Positions 34,934-43,050 of a DNA stretch of 64,000 nt are shown one piece after another. Location: contig CALFER010000021.1 in NCBI GenBank assembly GCA_937951895.1, forward strand, positions 62,001 to 126,000. The letters are read 5' to 3'. Below the pieces are notes generated by a model, which was given only the letters and a program-made list of their open reading frames with translations, made no database searches and was not told the DNA's origin. The translations under genes were made by a program, and so were the position numbers. Position 1 is the first letter of the stretch, and every line of letters begins with the position of its first letter. This stretch comes from an uncultured bacterium. GTDB taxonomy: Bacteria > CSSED10-310 > CALFER01.

Positions 34934-36487
34934 TCACGGCTTCACGAACAACTCTCTCGAACGATCCTTCAACTCGACCTTCCGATAATCATTCTTCACT
35001 GCGTAATCGATCAGGGAATCGTCCAGAGGCCCTTCGTGCCCGACCAGAACGGCGATCGGCGCCTCTTTGGCGAATAGCTCATCCAGACTGGATGGAGACA
35101 CCGCCGCAAACCGACTTCGTTCTTCATGTGTCAGAAGGTCACCAACCCGGTACAGAAAGGGACCCGTTGCCAGTTCCGGATAGATCGCCAGGTTCGATTC
35201 CTGCACATACAAGGGAGAAAGGGTCGCTACCTTCCGCACATTGGAGTCCGCGAGAGCATCGACGCGCTGGCGGATTTCCCTCGAAACATCATGCACGTAG
35301 ATTCCGCTCCAGTTGCCTGTATCCGTCAGCGCCCGGATGCTTTTCATCATGGCAGGCCCACGGCTCAACAACACCAGCATAACCATCGCGGGGAGCAACC
35401 GTTTGAGCAGGATCGTTTCTTCAAAGGACTCGCTTCGGAGTGAATAGATCATCAGCACGAACAGAGAACCGAGAGGCATGGCAAAGTACTGAGGGTAGGA
35501 CGGAGTCATCATCATCGCGGTCGGAACAAAGACCAGAGTCGTCCAGATTGCCAACGCTTCCGCGATCGAGACCCTCGGTCGGGACACTCGACCCGGCTGC
35601 AACCGTCGGATCATCGAGCAAAACCCCGGGATGATTCCCAGAATGACCACGAGCACGTCGGGGCGTACGGCGATCACCCGGATCAGGTCCAGTTTGGAAC
35701 GCAGGGACATCTGTCCGATGAAACCTGTCATCTCACGCCACCGCGTGTTGAGATTGTGATAACCGAGATTGTTAAAATAAAAGGCGCTCATGTCGGACAT
35801 GAAAAAAAACATGGGTATCCATCCGATCACCAGTCCGGTGATGAAGGGAATCAGCATGCGGGTCATCCGTCTTTTCCAGTCGATATGCTTCTGGTGACGG
35901 ACTGTTCCATGGACAGTCATGACGATCAAAAAGGGAATGATGCCTGCCGCGTATGTCAGTTTGACGCCCGATGCAACGGCCACCAGGACTCCGGCGATCC
36001 ATCCGCCCCACCACAGTCTGTCGGACTCGATCGATACGACAAATGCATAAAAGCCGATCACTGACAGCGCGATCGGAAGGGCATAGTTGGAAACCTCTGA
36101 AGCAGCGTTCACGATGATGGAATTCGATAGAAACAGGACAACGGCACTCAGAGCCAGCACCCTGGTCTGCAAAACACGTTTTGCCAGCAGATAGAGCACG
36201 GATGCGGATACGACCAGTGAAGCCAGACAGAAAAATTTGCACGTGAGGAGATAGTAGGACTTGATACCGAGAAACTGGAACAACCCGGCGTAGACCAACG
36301 GCAGATAGGGTGTCTGAAGATAGGAAAAATCGCGGTAGAGCATCCGGCCATCCAAAACGAAAAGACTTGCTGCGATATACATGTGTTCGTTGTGGCTCAG
36401 GGACGTCATGATTTCAGCAAACGCCGCGATCAGCGCGACGCCGAGTGCGAGCCATAATATTCCGAGCACAAAGAGATTGTCTTTCAT
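34934..36487 (-). CDS. GT-C-type membrane glycosyltransferase
   Basis: 517 aa with about 11-12 membrane helices in residues 1-400 and a soluble C-terminal domain. The first loop (LSHNEHMYIAASLFVLDG) contains the acidic catalytic region of GT-C enzymes, and LYRDFSYLQTPYLPLVYA follows the ArnT/PMT family style. The C-terminal part (~400-517) has VRKVATLSPLYVQES and ends LFVKP. It probably transfers a sugar from a polyprenyl phosphate donor to an envelope acceptor. No ribosome site is seen at the ATG. Confidence 0.78.
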   Translation of the reverse strand: MKDNLFVLGILWLALGVALIAAFAEIMTSLSHNEHMYIAASLFVLDGRMLYRDFSYLQTPYLPLVYAGLFQFLGIKSYYLLTCKFFCLASLVVSASVLYLLAKRVLQTRVLALSAVVLFLSNSIIVNAASEVSNYALPIALSVIGFYAFVVSIESDRLWWGGWIAGVLVAVASGVKLTYAAGIIPFLIVMTVHGTVRHQKHIDWKRRMTRMLIPFITGLVIGWIPMFFFMSDMSAFYFNNLGYHNLNTRWREMTGFIGQMSLRSKLDLIRVIAVRPDVLVVILGIIPGFCSMIRRLQPGRVSRPRVSIAEALAIWTTLVFVPTAMMMTPSYPQYFAMPLGSLFVLMIYSLRSESFEETILLKRLLPAMVMLVLLSRGPAMMKSIRALTDTGNWSGIYVHDVSREIRQRVDALADSNVRKVATLSPLYVQESNLAIYPELATGPFLYRVGDLLTHEERSRFAAVSPSSLDELFAKEAPIAVLVGHEGPLDDSLIDYAVKNDYRKVELKDRSRELFVKP

Positions 36488-36662
36488 GAAAAAACCGACC
36501 GTCGTCCTCGTCCCGATTCAGGCCAGTACCGGTGATCGATCCACTCCTGCCGGGAGAGGACTTTATCATAAATCCATTCGCTCAGAAACAAGGACAGAGC
36601 GCGAATGACAGGGTGAGGGATCGAATCGACTTGAGCGGGACAGTTTTATATACTCAGTTTTG

Positions 36663-39302
36663 ATGGACACGAACGATACGACATCGATGCACACAGAGGG
36701 ATCCGGGCTTCCCCCTCTCGAGAATTCCGGGCAGAACACTCTGCCTGCACACACAGACCGGAAACACATCCCGATCTCAACCCGCCTGTCCCGATCGTCT
36801 GCCGGGCACCCGGCATGGGAACCCGGCCAGGAAATACTCGATGGATATCGCGTCCACTCGATTCTCGGGAAAGGCGGAATGGGCATCGTGTATCTCGTGG
36901 AAATGCCCCTGAGTCGCCAGACCCTGCGCTACGCGGTCAAAACGCTCTGCGCAACCTCCGAACAGCATGAACTGACCCGTCGCCTCTTCCTGCGTGAACT
37001 TCGGACGTGGATCGAACTGCCTGTCCATCCTCACATCGTCCGATGCCATTTCTTCCGGACCGTCGAGGACAAGCTGGCGATCTTCAGTGAATTCATCGAC
37101 GGCGGATCGCTGCACGCGCGGATTCGTCGAGACCCTGTTCTGACACTTCCGGAGATTCTCGATCTGGCCATCCAATCCGCCATGGGACTGCTGATCGCGC
37201 ACCGTCACGGAGTGATCCATCAGGATGTCAAGCCGGCTAACATCCTGATCACGCAGGATGGCATCGCCAAAATCACGGATTTCGGCCTCGCCCGCGCTTT
37301 CGTACCCCAACCTTCCGATATCCAGACCAGCCCGTCCACGTCGGACCCCGCTTCGGCTCAGTCCAGTTCTCACGGCATGACACCGCTTTACTGCTCCCAC
37401 GAACAGGCGGCCGGGCAAAAGGTCGACTACCGCACGGACATCTGGAGTTGGGGTCTCACGGTGCTCGAACTGCTCTGCCGCGGCACGTTCTGGCGGCTCG
37501 GCTCGATGGCTCCGATGATTCTCGACACGTTTATCGCCGGAAACGCCCCCGGACATCCCCGGCCTGATCTCCATCCTCCCCTCATCGATGTTCTTCGAAC
37601 GTGTTTTCAGGAAAAGAAATCGTTGAGATGGCAATCGTTCGAGGCGATCATCCAGCGCCTGATCGAAATCTACCGGGATCTGACCGGTTCAGAATACAGG
37701 CGTGAATCGATCGATACACGAGCCTTGACCGGAACGACGCATTATGAGGGGAGCACCCCCGGTCCGATAACGAAAAACTGGATCGATCCGGTGGTATGGG
37801 TCGAGCGACTCGGAGACCTGACCGGGAACAATGCATCCGGCGTCGAGTTTCCGACGTCCGAACGACCGTCCTCGATCCGCGCAGCCGCACTGGCGGATCT
37901 GGAATGTTACGAAGCCATCCAGATATCGCTCGAAAAAACACTCTCGGCGTCCGCCCCACAACATATGCGCTTTTTTTCCGAGTTTCTGTTCGAGCGAGCG
38001 CGCATCCACCGCATTCTTGCCGATTATTACGGTGCCCGGAAATTCTTCGACGGAGCGATGGCCTCCTGCGGCATTCATGACTCATCCAATCCTCCGATCG
38101 GGATTGTCGAGTTCGCCGCCGAGGTCATGTCATCCATTTTTCAGAATCACAAGGATTTGAATGAATACGATGCGGCGATTTCCACGATCGATGCTCTCAT
38201 CGACCGGCTCGCTCCACGCATTCTCGATTCTCCCGCAATCCCGGGGTTTCTCGGCCGGGCATACCGGGGAAAAGCGTCACTGGCGTCACGGAGATCGGTG
38301 AGCGTGGAGGTTGAGCGCATCTTCGACCAGGGTCAGTCGATTCTGGAAGATCTCGTCTTCACCCAATCCCGTTCAATGCACGCAACCGAACTCGCCAGAC
38401 TCTATGCAACGCGGGCGACTTTTCTGTCTTCGACTGGCCGGGTGAAGGAATCGATCGAACTGTTCGATCGGGCGGCGGCGATCTGGGAACCCATGATGGG
38501 GGAGGCGTCTCCAGAAACGGTCGTCGACCTGATCAATGTATACCGGAACAAAGCGATTGCTCTTCGGTTCGATAAAGACTTCGATGCGGCCAATCCGCTT
38601 TTCCATCGCGTGTCGTCCATGTTCGAGGAACTGGTGTATCACAGAGGCAGGCTGGATATGCTGAGCGAACTGGCAATTTCCTATATGAACGAGGCGAACG
38701 GGTTGAGCGATATCAAATCGTTCGATGCGGCCGTCCTGTTGTTCGATCGCGCGATTGAAATCACCGAGCGGATGTTTTTCGAGGAAGGGCGGACGGAACT
38801 CGTCTATCATCTGGCGCTCGAATACAATAACAAAGGGGTGCTCATTAACACTGCAGGCCGGCCCACCGAGGCAATCCCGCTATATGAACGCGCTTTGGAA
38901 TTGTATGAAAATCTGGTTTTCGAAAATGGACTGCTCGAGCACCGCATGAATCTCGCCTGGACACATGAAAATCTGGCCACATCCTTCGCACGCATCGATC
39001 GATGGGAGGAGTTCGAGCGTCATTTCGATCGGTACGAATGGATCGTTCAGACGGTCATCGAGTCGAGCAACCGGTGTGAACTCTACGTAAATCTCATTGT
39101 ATCGCTCTGCGACAAACTCGCCGAATACCTCAACCACGGGTTCCACGCGAAGGCTCTCGGATTGAAAACGCGGATTCGGGGACTCCTCCGGGAAAAAGTG
39201 CCCGAGGCGGTCAGGAACCGTCTGGATTCGCTTCATCCGGAGGTTCGGACGATGTTAGGCGGAGTCACCACCCCTGTCATCTCGGACACTGATGCGTGTT
39301 GA
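36663..39302 (+). CDS. Ser/Thr protein kinase with C-terminal TPR-like region
   Basis: 879 aa. Kinase domain at residues ~60-330: glycine loop LGKGGMGIVY (~67), lysine in RYAVKTL, catalytic loop VIHQDVKPANILI (Gln replaces Arg of HRD), DFG in KITDFGLAR, and SWGLTVLELL. Residues ~430-850 are helical repeats of the TPR type (for example EALERYENLVFENG-like units, seen as SIELFDRAAAIWEPM and AIEITERMFFEEGR). There is no transmembrane segment, so it is probably cytoplasmic. The N-terminal ~55 residues are Ser/Pro/Thr-rich. TTG 36660 precedes the ATG. Confidence 0.92.
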   Translation: MDTNDTTSMHTEGSGLPPLENSGQNTLPAHTDRKHIPISTRLSRSSAGHPAWEPGQEILDGYRVHSILGKGGMGIVYLVEMPLSRQTLRYAVKTLCATSEQHELTRRLFLRELRTWIELPVHPHIVRCHFFRTVEDKLAIFSEFIDGGSLHARIRRDPVLTLPEILDLAIQSAMGLLIAHRHGVIHQDVKPANILITQDGIAKITDFGLARAFVPQPSDIQTSPSTSDPASAQSSSHGMTPLYCSHEQAAGQKVDYRTDIWSWGLTVLELLCRGTFWRLGSMAPMILDTFIAGNAPGHPRPDLHPPLIDVLRTCFQEKKSLRWQSFEAIIQRLIEIYRDLTGSEYRRESIDTRALTGTTHYEGSTPGPITKNWIDPVVWVERLGDLTGNNASGVEFPTSERPSSIRAAALADLECYEAIQISLEKTLSASAPQHMRFFSEFLFERARIHRILADYYGARKFFDGAMASCGIHDSSNPPIGIVEFAAEVMSSIFQNHKDLNEYDAAISTIDALIDRLAPRILDSPAIPGFLGRAYRGKASLASRRSVSVEVERIFDQGQSILEDLVFTQSRSMHATELARLYATRATFLSSTGRVKESIELFDRAAAIWEPMMGEASPETVVDLINVYRNKAIALRFDKDFDAANPLFHRVSSMFEELVYHRGRLDMLSELAISYMNEANGLSDIKSFDAAVLLFDRAIEITERMFFEEGRTELVYHLALEYNNKGVLINTAGRPTEAIPLYERALELYENLVFENGLLEHRMNLAWTHENLATSFARIDRWEEFERHFDRYEWIVQTVIESSNRCELYVNLIVSLCDKLAEYLNHGFHAKALGLKTRIRGLLREKVPEAVRNRLDSLHPEVRTMLGGVTTPVISDTDAC

Positions 39303-39347
39303 CAACCCGGGCAGGTCAAAATAATAGTGAATCCGGAGGTATTCACC

Positions 39348-40592
39348 ATGGATTATGCAGCCCGTTTTTCGACTCGTTCACATGGCCTGACCCCGTCGCC
39401 GATCCGTAAACTCGTCCCCATCATGCGTCTGCCCGGAATGATTTCACTCGGAGGCGGGTATCCCAACGCCGACACCTTCGCCTTCGATCGTCTCGACGTG
39501 CGCTTCCGCAGCGGCAAGACCTTTGCCATCGAAGGTCCCCGCGTGGATCTCGCCTGCCAGTACGGCCCGACCGACGCCCAACCCGACCTCAAACCCCTCA
39601 TCCAGGCATGGCATCAGTCCAAAGACCGTGTCAGACTGGAGTCCGACCAGATCCAGGTGCTCAACGGCGCTCAGGAAGGCCTTCACATCATGGCGTATCT
39701 GTTTCTGGACGAGACCGATTCTGTTGTCGTATCGGAGCCGGCTTACCCGGGAGCGCTCGGGGCATTCAACGCATTCTGCAGGAATTTCATCGCGGTGCCG
39801 CTCGATAAAAACGGCATGGTCACGATGGAACTCGAATCGATTCTGGATCAGCGCAGCGCAGCAGGCCTGCCGATGCCGAAGTTCATCTACGACGTGCCGA
39901 ACGGGCACAATCCGGGAGGCGTCGCGCTGTCCTTCGACCGACGCAAACACCTGCTCGCCATCGCCTCCCGCTTCGATCTGCTCATCCTCGAGGACGACCC
40001 CTACCAACTGCTTCTGATCGAGGACCAGCCGCCGCTGCCCACCCTTCAGTCGATGGATACCGAGCATCGCGTGGTCCGTCTGGACAGCTTCTCGAAGATT
40101 TTCGCTCCGGGTCTGCGTATCGGTTACGCGTCCGGACCGTCGGAGATCATTCAGAAATTCAATCTGTACAAGCAGGGATCGAATCTGCACACCAGTTCGA
40201 TGGTGCAATCGATTTTGGCCGGGTACATGGAGCAGCATCCGCCGGAGGTCTTCCGGGAGCTGATCCGGACGAATTGCCGGCTGTATCGTCAGAATCGCGA
40301 CGCGATGGTGGATTCGGCGCGGGAGCATCTGCCGGGTGAGGTGCGCTTCAACATACCCCGGGAGGGGATGTTTCTGTGGTTCGAGTTGCCAGGGGGATGC
40401 GATGCGGAGCGGATGATGGAGACCGATGGTCGGGACATCGGTGTGTTGCTCGTTCCCGGAAGCGCATTTTCGACCACGGGAGGTCTCGGGAACTGCATGC
40501 GTGCGAGTTACAGCATGATGACGAGCGAGCAGATCCGGGAGGGGATGCGGCGGTTTGGAGTGATGATCGAACGGGAGCTTGCGAGGCACTGA
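39348..40592 (+). CDS. PLP-dependent class I/II aminotransferase
   Basis: 414 aa from ATG 39348 (GGAGG 8 bases upstream); seven more residues are possible from 39327. Motifs: ISLGGGYPNADTFAF, VLNGAQEGLHIMAYL, PNGHNPGGVAL, LILEDDPYQLL, and the PLP lysine in LDSFSKIFAPGLRIGY. The last resembles 2-aminoadipate (LysN/KAT II) and MocR-like aminotransferases. Cytoplasmic; substrate is likely an aromatic or branched amino acid or aminoadipate. Confidence 0.93.
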   Translation: MDYAARFSTRSHGLTPSPIRKLVPIMRLPGMISLGGGYPNADTFAFDRLDVRFRSGKTFAIEGPRVDLACQYGPTDAQPDLKPLIQAWHQSKDRVRLESDQIQVLNGAQEGLHIMAYLFLDETDSVVVSEPAYPGALGAFNAFCRNFIAVPLDKNGMVTMELESILDQRSAAGLPMPKFIYDVPNGHNPGGVALSFDRRKHLLAIASRFDLLILEDDPYQLLLIEDQPPLPTLQSMDTEHRVVRLDSFSKIFAPGLRIGYASGPSEIIQKFNLYKQGSNLHTSSMVQSILAGYMEQHPPEVFRELIRTNCRLYRQNRDAMVDSAREHLPGEVRFNIPREGMFLWFELPGGCDAERMMETDGRDIGVLLVPGSAFSTTGGLGNCMRASYSMMTSEQIREGMRRFGVMIERELARH

Positions 40593-40713
40593 CGGGTTTG
40601 GCGGTTTTTTTTAAAAATTTTGCGGAACCCTTTCCGGATCCCGGGCGTATCTTCACCAGACGGGTTCAAATCCTCCCCTTGAAAAGAACCCAACCTCCTC
40701 CAATGATGGTCTT

Positions 40714-40748
40714 GCCCGGCGTTCCTACCACGCCGGGCGCATCTTTTT
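40714..40748 (+). terminator. Rho-independent terminator
   Basis: GCCCGGCG and CGCCGGGC form an 8-bp stem with a 9-base loop, followed by GCATCTTTTT. It lies in the 256-base gap after the aminotransferase gene; no gene is seen in that gap. Confidence 0.8.
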
Positions 40749-40848
40749 GATGGGTTCATTCAGCAATTTCATTTTTCCCTCGTAACATGATATAGCTGCG
40801 TTTCGCACATCGAGTGCGACGAACCAATTTCAAGAAAGGACCGGAAAC

Positions 40849-42852
40849 ATGGCGCCTGCGACAAAGAAACCAGTCTCACCCGAGGATTTTTACTCCATTC
40901 TGACAGCGAACTCACCGGCCGTGCACCCGAAAGGCAATCTGATCGCTTACGTGCATACGGCGCCGATCCGCGAAGGCAAAGGTTATCAGCGTTCGATATG
41001 GCTCACGGATCGACGACGGGGCAAGCCGAGACCATTCACAGCCGGCGGCAAAGGCGGTGACTCCTCTCCGGTCTTCTCACCTGACGGCAAAACACTCGCG
41101 TTCGTCTCACAGCGCGGCGGAAAACCCCAGATCTATCTGATCCGGATGGACGGTGGCGAAGCACGGGCATTCACCTCGATGCCGAACGGCGCCTTCAGCC
41201 CGGTCTGGTCGCATGACGGCAAATGGATCGCGTTTCTGTCGGGTGTCCGGCGCGAGGAACGCGAAGAAGAGGATAAAACGGCAGGAAAAGCGGAAAAGTT
41301 CATGGACGAGCGCTCGGCGAAACTCCGCGAAGACGAATTGAAGTATCAGGAGGAGCTTCGGATCGATCCCCGGGTGATCACACGGACCGTTTTCCGCCAG
41401 GACACCTATTTCAAGGATGACCGAACCTCGCATATCTATATCCGGAAAGTGGACGGCGGCGAAGCGAAGCGAATCACGGACGATGACCGCGACTGGGGTT
41501 CACCGGAATGGTCGCACGATGACCGTTTCATTCTGACCAGCGCCAAGTTTCACGGGGATGTGGACATTGTCGTCCGATCGGATCTGGCCCGAATTTCGGT
41601 TGAAACCGGTGAGGTGACTGTCCTGACCGATACGGATGACGGCGATTTTCTCCCGCGGGTTTCGCCGGACGGCCGGTGGATATACTTCCTTTCTTTCTCG
41701 GCGCGCGATGTATTCAAGCAGAGACTCAGCATCCGGCGCATGCCGTCTGAGGGAGGTGCTTCGACTGAACTGATGCCGGGATTCGATTACGACCCGCACT
41801 ATTTTGATCTCAGCGAAGACGGATCTCGGATCTACTTCATCTTCGGACAGAATGGCCGGCAGCACATCTGGTCGATAGCGGCGGATGGAAGCGGCGGAAT
41901 GACGCAGATCACGACCGGGGATCGGATGATCAACGGTTTCAGCACGGGAGGGAACACGCTGGTCTATTCTGCGGAAGCTCCCGACATGCCATCGGATCTA
42001 TTCTGCTCGGATCTTCAAGGGGCGAACGAAAAACGCCTCACATTCGTCAACCGGGCGTTTTTAAAAAAACGATGGCTTTCCATGCCGCACGAAGTGTGGC
42101 TCGATCGACCGGACGGGAAAAGGGTTCAGGTCTGGTATATGCTCCCGCACGGACACATTCCCGGAACGCCCTGCAAGTGGGTCGTCCAGGTGCACGGAGG
42201 TCCGCACATCATGTGGGGCTGGTCGTGGTGGCACGAGTTCCAGAGCATGTGCAGCAAGGGCTATGGTGTTTACTTTTCGAATCCGCGCGGATCCGAGGGC
42301 TATGGTAGCGCGTTCAAGGGAGCGATTCATCTGAAGTGGGGCGACGAGGACATGGGGGACATTCTGGCCGGAGCCGATCGCATGGTTGAGATGGGGCTGG
42401 CCGACCCGAAGCGGCTCTACCTGACGGGGGGCTCATTCGGAGGCTTCATGACCGCCTGGATCGTCGGGCATGATGACCGGTTCAAAGCAGCGGTTGCACA
42501 GCGGGGCGTTTACAATTTCATCAGCATGTACGGATCCTCGGATGCCTTGACGCTGATCGAATGGGAATTCGACACGCTGCCGTGGGACAACACCGATCTG
42601 CTGTGGGATCGTTCGCCGCTGAAGTACGTGCGCAACGTGAAAACGCCGCTGATGATCATCCACTCCGAACAGGATTTCCGGGTCGGGATCGCCCAGGCGG
42701 ATGAGTTGTTCACTGCCTTGAAACGCCTGGGATGCGATGCCGAATTTGTTCGATTCCCGAGAGAGGGCCATGAGTTGTCGCGATCGGGCGAGCCGAGGCA
42801 TCGGGTCGAGCGGATCAACCGGATCATCGGCTGGTTTGACCGGCACGATTGA
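40849..42852 (+). CDS. S9-family peptidase with beta-propeller domain
   Basis: 667 aa, AAGGACC upstream and no signal peptide. Residues ~1-390 are repeats of the TolB/WD40-like propeller (SPVFSPDGKTLAFVSQRGG, PVWSHDGKWIAFLS, PEWSHDDRFILTS). The hydrolase half has GGPHIMWGWSW, nucleophile Ser in TGGSFGGFMTAW (~528), Asp in HSEQDFRVG (~608) and His in REGHELS (~640). Resembles acylaminoacyl peptidase or dipeptidyl peptidase IV. Probably digests peptides in the cytoplasm. Confidence 0.93.
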   Translation: MAPATKKPVSPEDFYSILTANSPAVHPKGNLIAYVHTAPIREGKGYQRSIWLTDRRRGKPRPFTAGGKGGDSSPVFSPDGKTLAFVSQRGGKPQIYLIRMDGGEARAFTSMPNGAFSPVWSHDGKWIAFLSGVRREEREEEDKTAGKAEKFMDERSAKLREDELKYQEELRIDPRVITRTVFRQDTYFKDDRTSHIYIRKVDGGEAKRITDDDRDWGSPEWSHDDRFILTSAKFHGDVDIVVRSDLARISVETGEVTVLTDTDDGDFLPRVSPDGRWIYFLSFSARDVFKQRLSIRRMPSEGGASTELMPGFDYDPHYFDLSEDGSRIYFIFGQNGRQHIWSIAADGSGGMTQITTGDRMINGFSTGGNTLVYSAEAPDMPSDLFCSDLQGANEKRLTFVNRAFLKKRWLSMPHEVWLDRPDGKRVQVWYMLPHGHIPGTPCKWVVQVHGGPHIMWGWSWWHEFQSMCSKGYGVYFSNPRGSEGYGSAFKGAIHLKWGDEDMGDILAGADRMVEMGLADPKRLYLTGGSFGGFMTAWIVGHDDRFKAAVAQRGVYNFISMYGSSDALTLIEWEFDTLPWDNTDLLWDRSPLKYVRNVKTPLMIIHSEQDFRVGIAQADELFTALKRLGCDAEFVRFPREGHELSRSGEPRHRVERINRIIGWFDRHD

Positions 42853-42923
42853 GCGTGCGCAGATCGGGTCCGAGACCACGCCCTCGGATCGCAAACATAC
42901 CAAACTTACCTGTTACGTTCTGC

Positions 42924-42952
42924 TTGACAACAATGTTCAGACAGCGTTAAAT
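42924..42952 (+). promoter_or_regulatory. Strong promoter for the TonB receptor
   Basis: A perfect TTGACA (42924-42929), a 17-base spacer and TTAAAT (42947-42952). The predicted transcript start is near 42960, which argues against a coding start at 42961. Confidence 0.6.
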
Positions 42953-43050
42953 TTCAATTAATGCTGATTGATGCGTTCGAAAACGAGCCGATCGAACAAG
43001 GGGAAATGTATTCCCGTTGTCTATCAACCGGAACATTTGGAGGGTTGGGT

